Shown: positions 1-7,320 of the stretch, piece by piece | How the letters are laid out: every line of letters starts with the position of its first letter | Position numbering within the stretch: the stretch's first letter is position 1 | Origin: an uncultured Lachnospiraceae bacterium | GTDB taxonomy: Bacteria; Bacillota; Clostridia; Lachnospirales; Lachnospiraceae | Direction of reading: 5' to 3' | Length of the DNA: 64,000 nucleotides | Assembly: GCA_910586615.1 (NCBI GenBank) | Contig: CAJUJP010000021.1 | Location: 1-64,000 of the forward strand | The notes under the pieces: model-generated | What the model was told of the DNA's origin: nothing | What the model saw: only the letters and a program-made list of their open reading frames with translations | The model's database searches: none | Translations under genes and position numbers: made by a program

Positions 1-1
1 G

Positions 2-109
2 GATGAAGGGAAATCTATTATTTTGGCAAGTCATAACAAAGAGGATATAGAAGTGTTGTGCGATGAAGTGTACGAGATGGATCATGGAAGGCTTACAGTT
101 TCCGGGTAA
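2..109 (+). CDS. ABC transporter ATP-binding protein, C-terminal end (5' truncated by the window)
   Basis: Only the last 35 codons are present, open from the first base of the window to TAA at 107-109. The piece reads DEGKSIILASHNKEDIEVL and then VYEMDHGRL, which is the H-loop (switch His in LASHN) and the final strands of an ABC ATPase nucleotide-binding domain. The substrate and partner permease lie outside the window. The assignment rests on this short motif, so the family is fairly safe but nothing finer can be said. Confidence 0.7.
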   Translation, partial: DEGKSIILASHNKEDIEVLCDEVYEMDHGRLTVSG

Positions 110-199
110 TCAATTTCTGCTGAAGACTCAGAGAATAAATATGCGAGGATAACTGGCCGATATATAGACTGACAGTACAGATCGAAAGGAGGTTTTTTT

Positions 200-319
200 A
201 TGAATACAGCAGCTATGACAGCAATTATATTATTGCTTGTGAGCAGTGCAGCAGCCATAAAGCAAAGACAGAACAGCAGCAAAGACAGTAATAAAGATGA
301 TAAAGGCAAAAAGAAATAA
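200..319 (+). CDS. 39-residue membrane peptide
   Basis: A short reading frame begins with ATG at 200, preceded by a near-ideal ribosome binding site (AAAGGAGG at 186-193). The product starts MNTAAMTAIILLLVSSAAA, one hydrophobic helix of about 15 residues, followed by a very hydrophilic tail rich in Lys, Asp, Ser and Asn ending in KGKKK. That is the layout of a small single-pass membrane protein with a positively charged cytoplasmic tail. A terminator follows within 40 bases, so it could be its own short transcript or the last gene of the ABC operon. I do not recognise a family. The strong RBS and the clean hydrophobic/charged split argue that it is translated. Confidence 0.55.
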   Translation: MNTAAMTAIILLLVSSAAAIKQRQNSSKDSNKDDKGKKK

Positions 320-352
320 AGCAGTACAATTGCTGACTGTAAAGACAATCGG

Positions 353-401
353 GCAGTCAATGGCAAGTGAAGTGATTTCACCCGCCGTTGACTGCTTTTT
401 T
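353..401 (+). terminator. Rho-independent terminator
   Basis: CAGTCAATGGC at 354-364 pairs with GCCGTTGACTG at 384-394 with one G-U pair, and a run of six T follows. It closes the transcript carrying the ABC tail and the 39-residue peptide, and separates it from the TetR gene. Confidence 0.75.
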
Positions 402-506
402 GGAAAAGGGGAAATATAACAACAGTAATGAATTGACAATATGTTCGCTTAATGATAACATCAAACCGACAGACTGTCGATAGACTGTGCAGGAGAGTGC
501 AAAGGA

Positions 507-1181
507 ATGCGTGTGGTAAAGGAAGCGGAAGAACGAAAAAATGAAATATTGGATGCGGCGGAACGGCTGTTTGGTACAAAAGGTTTTGATGGTACAAGCA
601 CCAATGATATTCTGAATGAAATCGGTATTGCCAGAGGAACGCTTTATTACCATTTCAAATCCAAGGAAGAAATTCTGGATGCTATGATCGGCCGTATGAC
701 AGATCAGCTGCTTGCGAAAGCGGAAGCGATTGTAACCCGGAAAGACGTGCCTGTATTACAGCGTTTCACAATGATGATGCTTGCACTGAATGTCAGTGAG
801 GGTAAGTTTGATCAGGAACTTTTGGAGCAGGTGCACAGGCCGCAGAATGCCCTCATGCACCAGAAAATGGAGAGACGCCTGCTGTGCGGCATTACTCCGG
901 TCATGACTGCTTTGATTGAAGAAGGGATCGCACAGGGAATCTGCCAGACAGACTATCCGGAAGAGACTGCAGAAATGACATTTCTGTATGCAAACACGGT
1001 ATTTGATGACCTGATGGAGCACAGTGAAGAAGAGAGACGGAGAAAAATAGAGGCGTTCATTTATAATCTGGAACGACTTCTGAACATGGAGCCAGGCAGC
1101 ATGAGAGAGGCGGTTATTCCGATTTTTTCAAGACGGCAGATCAGGAACAGCCGGTTGAAAAATGGGGGTTTTTATGCTTAA
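507..1181 (+). CDS. TetR/AcrR family transcriptional regulator
   Basis: A 224-residue protein with a TetR_N DNA-binding domain at about residues 9-55: KNEILDAAERLFGTKGFDG, then the helix-turn-helix around TSTNDILNEIGIARGTLYYH and the conserved FKSKEEIL. The helical C-terminal part would bind a ligand and mediate dimerisation; its ligand cannot be read. ATG 507 is preceded by AGGAGAG at 490-496. The stop codon overlaps the start of the downstream aromatic-acid-exporter-like gene, so the two are probably translationally coupled, and the natural inference is that this regulator controls its own operon and that membrane protein. Length and motifs are normal for the family. Confidence 0.9.
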   Translation: MRVVKEAEERKNEILDAAERLFGTKGFDGTSTNDILNEIGIARGTLYYHFKSKEEILDAMIGRMTDQLLAKAEAIVTRKDVPVLQRFTMMMLALNVSEGKFDQELLEQVHRPQNALMHQKMERRLLCGITPVMTALIEEGIAQGICQTDYPEETAEMTFLYANTVFDDLMEHSEEERRRKIEAFIYNLERLLNMEPGSMREAVIPIFSRRQIRNSRLKNGGFYA

Positions 1182-2154
1182 ACTGATCAAAATTGCCGTA
1201 GGGAGTGTGGCGGCCATCTTTATTGCAGATATGCTTGGGCTTGGATACGGCACGGCAGCAGGAATCATAACACTTCTGACGATACAGGATACATCCCGGG
1301 AGACGATTGTTATTTCCGGAAAAAGAATTGCGGCCTTTCTGCTGGCGACTGTTCTCTCTTATGTTATATTTCATCTTTTCGGGTATCATGTGTTTTCTTA
1401 CGGTATTTTTCTGTTTCTTTTTATTGCAGGCTGTATTCCGCTGGGGCTTGGAGAGGCGGTTTCCGTCAATGCCGTGCTGGCCACGCACTATCTTCTGGAA
1501 AAGGGTATGCCGCTTTCACTCATATGGAACGAGACGTTGCTTCTGCTCATCGGAACGGGAACCGGGATGCTTCTTAATCTTTTTATGCCGGGGAAGGGCA
1601 GAGAGATCCGGGCTATGCAGCATACGCTGGAAGAAGACTTCAGGATTGTACTTTTGCGGCTTTCGGAATCTATCGGTAAGGGACAGCAGACGGAGCGGCG
1701 GGACAGCCTGTTTGATAAACTGCAGACTGACCTTGCGGACGGCAGCAAGCAGGCATTTGCCTATATGAACAATACTTTTTTTCAGGAATCGAAGTACTTT
1801 ATCGAATATATGAATATGCGGGAGCAGCAGGCGGTGGTTCTCAAGGATATTGATAAGAAGGCCGGGAGCGTGCGTGCGGTTTTTCCACAGGCGGATCAGG
1901 TGGCGGAACTGATCTGTGAGACTGCCGCCACCTTCGGAGAATCGAACAACGCCAGAGAACTGATTGCGAGACTGGACGAGGTACTCCGGCAGATGAAGGA
2001 TTCACCGCTTCCTGCGACCAGAGAAGAGTTTGAAGAGCGGGCAGTATTGTATGGTATTTTGATGGATCTGGAATATTTTCTGCAGTTGAAGAAAGAGTTT
2101 GCGGATTCACTGACTGAGGAACAGGTCAGGCGTTACTGGCAGGGTGATGTTTAA
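1174..2154 (+). CDS. aromatic acid exporter (ArAE/DUF939) family membrane protein
   Basis: Begins MLKLIKIAVGSVAAIFIADM with four to five hydrophobic segments in the first 140 residues, then a soluble helical C-terminal half (about 150-326). This matches the ArAE/DUF939 family, with the membrane half related to FUSC-type exporters and a DUF939_C-like cytosolic domain. Family members are thought to export aromatic or other organic acids; the substrate here is unknown. An in-frame ATG exists at 1162, but the family N-terminus and the G-rich stretch just upstream favour 1174. The start lies inside the TetR gene's end, suggesting coupling and control by that regulator. Confidence 0.75.
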   Translation: MLKLIKIAVGSVAAIFIADMLGLGYGTAAGIITLLTIQDTSRETIVISGKRIAAFLLATVLSYVIFHLFGYHVFSYGIFLFLFIAGCIPLGLGEAVSVNAVLATHYLLEKGMPLSLIWNETLLLLIGTGTGMLLNLFMPGKGREIRAMQHTLEEDFRIVLLRLSESIGKGQQTERRDSLFDKLQTDLADGSKQAFAYMNNTFFQESKYFIEYMNMREQQAVVLKDIDKKAGSVRAVFPQADQVAELICETAATFGESNNARELIARLDEVLRQMKDSPLPATREEFEERAVLYGILMDLEYFLQLKKEFADSLTEEQVRRYWQGDV

Positions 2155-2175
2155 TATTGATAAAAAAAAACTAAA

Positions 2176-2370
2176 TTGTTGAAGGTAATTTTACAGGGCA
2201 GGAAGGCAGATGTATCTTTATTCTTGGTGATTGCATTACTGCTTATGGCAGGATGTGGAAAACAGGATGGAACAGAAGAAGCCGGAGGGACAGAGGGCGG
2301 AAATAATGACAGGCAGCAGATAACGATGGGAAGACAAATTGCAAAAACGCAGAGGGGATTCAAACAATAA
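2176..2370 (+). CDS. short lipoprotein-like reading frame, possibly a remnant
   Basis: A 64-codon frame with a TTG start encodes a hydrophobic stretch ending in a lipobox (LLLMAGCGKQ), then a short Gly/Glu/Asp-rich tail with no domain. It has the look of the first part of a lipoprotein such as a solute-binding protein, but it stops after about 35 residues beyond the cysteine. No convincing ribosome binding site precedes the TTG. It may be a tiny lipoprotein or the stump of a decayed gene; I cannot decide which. Confidence 0.3.
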   Translation: MLKVILQGRKADVSLFLVIALLLMAGCGKQDGTEEAGGTEGGNNDRQQITMGRQIAKTQRGFKQ

Positions 2371-2396
2371 TTGGCAAATTATCACACGTTAGACTA

Positions 2397-2425
2397 TTTC
2401 CAAACCCGGAGGACTTCTCTATAAT
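2397..2425 (+). promoter_or_regulatory. candidate sigma-A promoter for the GH94 gene
   Basis: TTTCCA at 2397-2402 and a perfect TATAAT at 2420-2425 are 17 bases apart. It sits about 155 bases before the preferred GH94 start codon, leaving an untranslated leader of roughly 150 bases. Confidence 0.5.
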
Positions 2426-2580
2426 ATAGCTTAAATAGTGCAATGGACCGTACTGATTTCACGGGTACAAGCCTGCAGAGAATTCAGGCAGAATCATGTA
2501 ATCTGCAGAAAAGAACAAGCCCGTGGCAGGTATGTATGGCACTGAGAAGACCACATATAGGGAGGGTTACGGAGGGTATT

Positions 2581-4989
2581 ATGCAATACGGACATTTTGA
2601 CAATGAGAAGAGGGAATATGTCATTGACAGGGTAGACCTGCCCTGCTCATGGACGAACTATCTTGGCGTGGAGGACATGGCGGCCGTAGTGAATCATACG
2701 GCAGGCGGGTATCTGTTCTACAAGACGCCGGAGTATCACAGAATCAGCCGTTTCAGAGGTAATGCAGTTCCCATGGACAGGCCGGGATTTTATGTATACC
2801 TGAGGGACAATGATAATGCGGATTATTGGTCTGTATCCTGGCAGCCCGTAGGCAAGCCGTTAGACCAGGCGAAGTACAGCTGCCGGCACGGTATGTCCTA
2901 TACGGTGTATGAATGTGAATATGCAGGAATTAAGGCATCACAGACGATGATGATTCCCAGAGGGGAAGCGGTTCAGTTATGGGATGTGAAAGTGAAGAAT
3001 ACAACAGATGCGGTGCGGAATCTGAGTTTATTTTCCTATCTGGAATTTTCCTTCCATCATATTATGATTGATAACCAGAATTATCAGATGAGCCTTTATT
3101 GTGCGGGCGCTTCTTATGATGACGGCATTATTGAGGAAGACCTGTTTTATGAGGAGGAAGGATATCAGTATTTTACTGCGAATTTCACACCGGATGGATT
3201 TGACTGTATGAGAGATAAGTTCCTCGGTACATACAATACGGAAACAAATCCGGCGGCAGTGATAGCGGGCAGGTGTTCTTCTTCTTATGAAAAGGGCGGA
3301 AATCATTGCGGCAGCCTGCAGAAGAATCTGACTTTACAGCCGGGTGAAGAAGTACGTATCGTGTTTATGCTGGGTGAAGGCAGAAGAGAAGAAGGAAAGC
3401 GTGTGCGTGCCAAATACAGTGATGTATCGGCAGTAGATGCGGCTTATGCCGATCTGAAGCAGTATTGGGAAGATAAATGCGGGAAACTGCAGATTCAGAC
3501 ACCCAATGAAGGTATGAATACATTGATCAACACATGGACGCTGTATCAGTCTGAAATCAACGTCATGTTCTCACGGTTTGCTTCTTTTATAGAGGTGGGC
3601 GGCAGAGTGGGTCTTGGCTACAGAGACACTGCACAGGATGCCATGACGGTTCCTCATTCCAATCCGGCGAAATGTAAGGAACGTATCGAACAGCTCATGC
3701 GAGGACTTACAAGTTCGGGTTACGGGCTGCATCTTTTCCAGCCTGAATGGTTTGTGGAAGATAACGGAGATAAGCCGTTTAAGTCTCCTACAGTCATACC
3801 GGAACCGGATAAGAACAGTATCATACACGGCTTGAAAGATGCCTGCTCCGATGATGCATTGTGGCTTGTGGCATCGGTGGCGGAGTACATTAAGGAGACA
3901 GGTGAGGTTTCCTTTGCCAGTGAACAGCTTACTTATGCAGATACCTTTATGGATGGAAGCAAGGATACAGAAACTGTTTACGAGCATTTGAAAAGAATTC
4001 TGGATTTTTCCACCGAACAGGTTGGACAGACGGGTATCTGCAAAGGACTTCGTGCAGACTGGAATGATTGTCTGAATCTGGGTGGTGGTGAAAGTGCGAT
4101 GGTGAGTTTCCTGCACTATTGGGCATTGACACAGTTTATCGGACTTGCCGCATATCTGGGTAACAACGAAGATGTAGAGAAATATACGGTAGTGGCAGAG
4201 AAGGTGAAGGAAGTATGCAATACCCAGCTTTGGGACGGTAAGTGGTTTATCAGGGGTATTACAGCCAACGGCAAGAAGATCGGTACGCAGACTGATGTGG
4301 AAGGTCAGGTACATCTGGAGTCCAACGCATGGGCGATCCTGTCCGGTGCGGCGGATGACGAGAAAGCGGATCAGGCGCTTCATGCCATCGACGAGTATCT
4401 GTATACGCCTTACGGAATCCTTTTAAATACGCCTTCCTATACTGTGCCGGATGATGATATCGGTTTTGTTACGAGGGTTTATCCGGGACTTAAGGAGAAC
4501 GGAGCAATTTTCTCCCATCCAAATCCCTGGGCATGGGCGGCGGCGTGCATGAGAGGAAGAGGCGATCTGGCGATGAAGTTTTATGATTCACTCTGTCCGT
4601 ACTGGCAGAATGACAAGATCGAGATCAGAGAATCAGAACCTTATTCCTATTGCCAGTTTGTTGCGGGAAAGGATCACAGTGCATTCGGCCGTGCGAGACA
4701 TCCTTTTATGACAGGTTCCGGCGGATGGTCATATTTTTCGGCAACCAGATATATGCTGGGAATCCGGCCGGATTATGATAAGCTGGAGATCGATCCGTGT
4801 ATTCCGGCAGACTGGAAAGAATATCGTGTGAAACGTGTCTGGAGAGGGGCGGAATTTGATATACGGGTGAGCAACCCGGAGGGTGCAATGAAGGGGATCA
4901 AAGAAATCCGTGTGGATGGTGTCTGCACGGACAGGATCGCACCCATGGAAGCGGGAAGCAGCCACGTGGTAGAGGTAGTTATGGGGTGA
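2581..4989 (+). CDS. GH94 disaccharide phosphorylase (cellobiose/N,N'-diacetylchitobiose phosphorylase type)
   Basis: GH94 enzymes split a beta-linked disaccharide with inorganic phosphate, giving a sugar 1-phosphate and a free sugar in the cytoplasm. The protein starts MQYGHFDNEKREYVI with the WTNYLG block typical of the family, and has no signal peptide. The general acid lies in the DWNDCLN motif, D493 from the chosen start, close to D490/D492 in characterised cellobiose and chitobiose phosphorylases. ATG 2581 is preceded by GGAGGGTATT; the open frame extends upstream to 2443, but that part does not look like family sequence. The resulting 802 residues match the usual about 800-810. Specificity cannot be read from sequence alone. 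The nearby phosphohexomutase and nagBA make diacetylchitobiose or another HexNAc disaccharide as plausible as cellobiose. Confidence 0.88.
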   Translation: MQYGHFDNEKREYVIDRVDLPCSWTNYLGVEDMAAVVNHTAGGYLFYKTPEYHRISRFRGNAVPMDRPGFYVYLRDNDNADYWSVSWQPVGKPLDQAKYSCRHGMSYTVYECEYAGIKASQTMMIPRGEAVQLWDVKVKNTTDAVRNLSLFSYLEFSFHHIMIDNQNYQMSLYCAGASYDDGIIEEDLFYEEEGYQYFTANFTPDGFDCMRDKFLGTYNTETNPAAVIAGRCSSSYEKGGNHCGSLQKNLTLQPGEEVRIVFMLGEGRREEGKRVRAKYSDVSAVDAAYADLKQYWEDKCGKLQIQTPNEGMNTLINTWTLYQSEINVMFSRFASFIEVGGRVGLGYRDTAQDAMTVPHSNPAKCKERIEQLMRGLTSSGYGLHLFQPEWFVEDNGDKPFKSPTVIPEPDKNSIIHGLKDACSDDALWLVASVAEYIKETGEVSFASEQLTYADTFMDGSKDTETVYEHLKRILDFSTEQVGQTGICKGLRADWNDCLNLGGGESAMVSFLHYWALTQFIGLAAYLGNNEDVEKYTVVAEKVKEVCNTQLWDGKWFIRGITANGKKIGTQTDVEGQVHLESNAWAILSGAADDEKADQALHAIDEYLYTPYGILLNTPSYTVPDDDIGFVTRVYPGLKENGAIFSHPNPWAWAAACMRGRGDLAMKFYDSLCPYWQNDKIEIRESEPYSYCQFVAGKDHSAFGRARHPFMTGSGGWSYFSATRYMLGIRPDYDKLEIDPCIPADWKEYRVKRVWRGAEFDIRVSNPEGAMKGIKEIRVDGVCTDRIAPMEAGSSHVVEVVMG

Positions 4990-5026
4990 CATTTACGAGA
5001 GTAAGTTGTCATAGAGTTCAAAGGGT

Positions 5027-5059
5027 GTACCCGGCATGAGGATGCTTTATGCCGGGTAC
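5027..5059. repeat. perfect 11-bp inverted repeat after the GH94 gene
   Basis: GTACCCGGCAT at 5027-5037 is the exact reverse complement of ATGCCGGGTAC at 5049-5059, with an 11-base loop. No T tract follows on either side, so it is not a standard intrinsic terminator. It could be an RNA-stabilising hairpin at the 3' end of the GH94 transcript or a protein binding site. Confidence 0.6.
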
Positions 5060-5094
5060 AGCGGAACAAAAGAGAAAGAAGACTGATACTGTAC

Positions 5095-5530
5095 AATTAA
5101 GAAAAGACAGAGAAAGTACAAAAGAAAAAGACAGTAAAGTTACAGAAGAAAAAAGCAAAATACAAAAGAAAAAATAAGTAAAGATCACAGAAGAGAAAAG
5201 TAAAGCACCAAAGAAAAAAATAAGTAAAGGCCACAAAAGAGAAAAGCAAAAAAGCGAAAGAAAAATAAGTAAAAAAGAAGTAAAGGTCACAGAAGAGAAA
5301 AGCAAAACACCAAAGAAAAAAATAAGTAAAGGCCACAGAAGAGAAAAGCAAAACACCAAAGAAAAAAGAAGTAAAGGCCACAAAAGAGAAAAGCAAAAAA
5401 ACGAAAGAAAAAGAAGTAAAGGCCACAGAAGAGAAAAGCAAAACACCAAAGAAAAAGAAGTAAAAGCACGAAAGAGAAAAGTAAAAGTATAAAAGAGAAG
5501 AAGACAAAGTACAAAAGAAAAAATACAGGT
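5095..5530. repeat. array of 44-46 base purine-rich tandem repeats
   Basis: This gap between the GH94 and mutase genes is filled by imperfect tandem units beginning GTAAAG at 5134, 5178, 5224, 5280, 5326, 5371, 5416 and 5460, plus one 11-base partial at 5269. Spacings are 44, 46, 45 (then 11), 46, 45, 45 and 44. The + strand is almost all A and G. The unit at 5326 read in one frame gives VKATEEKSKTPKKKE, and the next unit continues in frame, but the 44- and 46-base units shift the frame and no start codon or RBS precedes the array. Long open frames on the minus strand here are Phe-rich artefacts of T-poor sequence. Either a decayed repeat-protein gene or a non-coding purine tract. Confidence 0.75.
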
Positions 5531-5615
5531 AAAACACAAAGGTATATGTAAGGGTTCAAAAAACAGCGGAAGGTATGAGCAGAATATAGCCAGCATAACA
5601 GAAGGAGGATACACA

Positions 5616-7028
5616 ATGATCAAATTTGGAACCGGCGGATGGCGCGCTGTCATCGGAGACGAGTTTACGAAGGAGAATATCCAGATTTTATCCAGAGCGC
5701 TCTGTGACAAGATGCGTGAGGAAAAGGTAGAGAAGGAAGGCATCGTTTTAGGATATGACAGACGGTTCCTCTCCAAAGAGGCGATGCAGTGGGCCGCACA
5801 GGTCTTTGCCGCAGAAGGGATCAAGGCGTATCTGATTAATAAATCGGCTCCTACGCCGCTTGTTATGTTCTATGTAATGAAGCATGAGTTTCATTACGGT
5901 ATGATGATCACGGCGAGTCATAACCCCGCGATCTATAACGGTATTAAAGTATTTACTTTCGGCGGCAGAGATGCCGACGAGGTACAGACGGCGGATATGG
6001 AACGTTACATCAACGAAGTAACTGATATTCCGGTGGATGAGATGAATTATGCGGAGGGGATCGAGAAAGGACTGATCGAGGAAATTTACCCGTTAAATGA
6101 GTATCTGGACAGCATTATTGATACGGTGGACATGAATAAGGTTAAGCAGCGTGGACTGAGAGTTGCGCTGGATCCCATGTACGGTGTCAGCGAGACTTCC
6201 TTAAAGACGATTCTCATGACTGCCAGATGTGAAGTGGAGACGATTCACGAAAGGCACGATACACTTTTCGGAGGCAAACTGCCGGCTCCTACAGCAGAGA
6301 CACTGCGTACTCTGCAGAATTATGTAATTGACAGACGCTGTGATCTGGGAATTGCAACGGACGGAGATGCGGATAGAATCGGCGTGATCGATGACAAGGG
6401 AAATTTCCTGCATCCTAACGATATTCTGGTATTGCTGTATTATTATCTTGTGAAGTATAAAGGCTGGCACGGACCGGCTGTCAGAAATATATGTACCACC
6501 CATTTGCTTGACAGGGTGGCAGAGAGTTTCGGAGAAAAATGCTATGAGGTTCCGGTAGGATTTAAACATATTTCGGCCAAGATGTTTGCCACGGATGCAA
6601 TCATCGGCGGCGAGTCTTCCGGCGGAATGGCAGTAAGAGGACATATCAAAGGAAAGGACGGCATTTACGCATCAACCCTTCTGGTAGAAATGATTGCTGT
6701 AACCGGTATGAAGCTGTCGGAGATCATGGAGACGATCCGCAAGGAGTTTGGCGGAATGGCGCTGGTGGAGAAAGATTACCGTTTCAGTCAGCAGAAGAAA
6801 GATGAGATCCGTAAAAGAGTCCTGGAAGATAAAGAACTTCCTCAGATTCCTTATGAGATTGATAATGTGTCTTATCTGGACGGTTTAAAGATCTACCTTA
6901 AAGATGGTGGATGGATTTCTGTACGTTTCTCAGGTACAGAACCGCTTCTTCGAATTTTCTGTGAGATGAAAGAGAAGCAGGATGCTGCTGCGTTCTGTGA
7001 AGTGTTTGAGAAATATCTGGATATATAA
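5616..7028 (+). CDS. phosphoglucomutase / alpha-D-phosphohexomutase
   Basis: Converts a hexose 1-phosphate to the 6-phosphate. The 470-residue protein shows the four family signatures: N-terminal KFGTGGWRAVIG, the phosphoserine loop TASHNP with S101, the metal loop DGDADR (D249, D251, D253), the sugar loop GGESSGG and the phosphate-binding RFSGTEP near residue 437. It lies downstream of the GH94 phosphorylase, whose product is exactly a sugar 1-phosphate, so it probably handles Glc-1-P or GlcNAc-1-P from that reaction. ATG 5616 has AGAAGGAGG eight bases upstream. A strong terminator follows. The sugar-loop sequence is phosphoglucomutase-like rather than GlmM-like, but substrate choice should be tested. 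Confidence 0.88.
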   Translation: MIKFGTGGWRAVIGDEFTKENIQILSRALCDKMREEKVEKEGIVLGYDRRFLSKEAMQWAAQVFAAEGIKAYLINKSAPTPLVMFYVMKHEFHYGMMITASHNPAIYNGIKVFTFGGRDADEVQTADMERYINEVTDIPVDEMNYAEGIEKGLIEEIYPLNEYLDSIIDTVDMNKVKQRGLRVALDPMYGVSETSLKTILMTARCEVETIHERHDTLFGGKLPAPTAETLRTLQNYVIDRRCDLGIATDGDADRIGVIDDKGNFLHPNDILVLLYYYLVKYKGWHGPAVRNICTTHLLDRVAESFGEKCYEVPVGFKHISAKMFATDAIIGGESSGGMAVRGHIKGKDGIYASTLLVEMIAVTGMKLSEIMETIRKEFGGMALVEKDYRFSQQKKDEIRKRVLEDKELPQIPYEIDNVSYLDGLKIYLKDGGWISVRFSGTEPLLRIFCEMKEKQDAAAFCEVFEKYLDI

Positions 7029-7044
7029 ACAATAGAATGTTCAT

Positions 7045-7079
7045 AAACTCCGCCGGAGATTCGTCTGGCGGAGTTTTTT
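7045..7079 (+). terminator. Rho-independent terminator after the mutase gene
   Basis: AAACTCCGCC at 7045-7054 pairs with GGCGGAGTTT at 7067-7076, followed by more T. It ends the GH94-mutase transcript; a dispersed repeat element begins immediately after it. Confidence 0.9.
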
Positions 7080-7153
7080 ATGGAATAGGAAATTCCTATG
7101 CTTATTCGAGTCCGCGAAGCGGATCTCGCAAACGAGCTTTGCTCGTTTTTTTA
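7080..7153. repeat. dispersed intergenic element, copy 1
   Basis: Begins ATGGAATAGGAAATTCCTAT and continues with CTTATTCGAG and CCGCGAAGCGGAT. It contains a palindrome (AGGAAATTCCT), a hairpin around TCCGCGAAGCGGA and a second small hairpin CGAGCTTTGCTCG followed by T's. The first 50 bases align with copies at 20120-20170 and 43631-43680. All three follow a T tract. The rest of the gap to 7320 is AT-rich and carries a TATAAT at 7280-7285 that may serve the kinase gene. Confidence 0.65.
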
Positions 7154-7320
7154 TCTTATAAAAATATGTCTTAAAGATAGTATTTTTAAAAAAAGCTTTT
7201 ATAAAGCCAGAGAAACGGATAGTGTCATGAGGGGAAAACAAAGTTGAAATATTCTATTCTCTATATTCTGTATTTAGGATATAATAGGGAACAGATCAGA
7301 CAAAGGAAACGGTACGGAAT

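Noticed and set aside
5134..5530. CRISPR-like array
   Set aside because: The units are contiguous with no unique spacers, and no cas genes are present; it is a simple tandem repeat.
5018..5824. Long Phe/Ser/Leu-rich open frames on the minus strand (up to 268 codons)
   Set aside because: They arise because the + strand is nearly free of T here, so the minus strand has almost no stop codons. Three frames are open at once, the products are low complexity, and there is no RBS.
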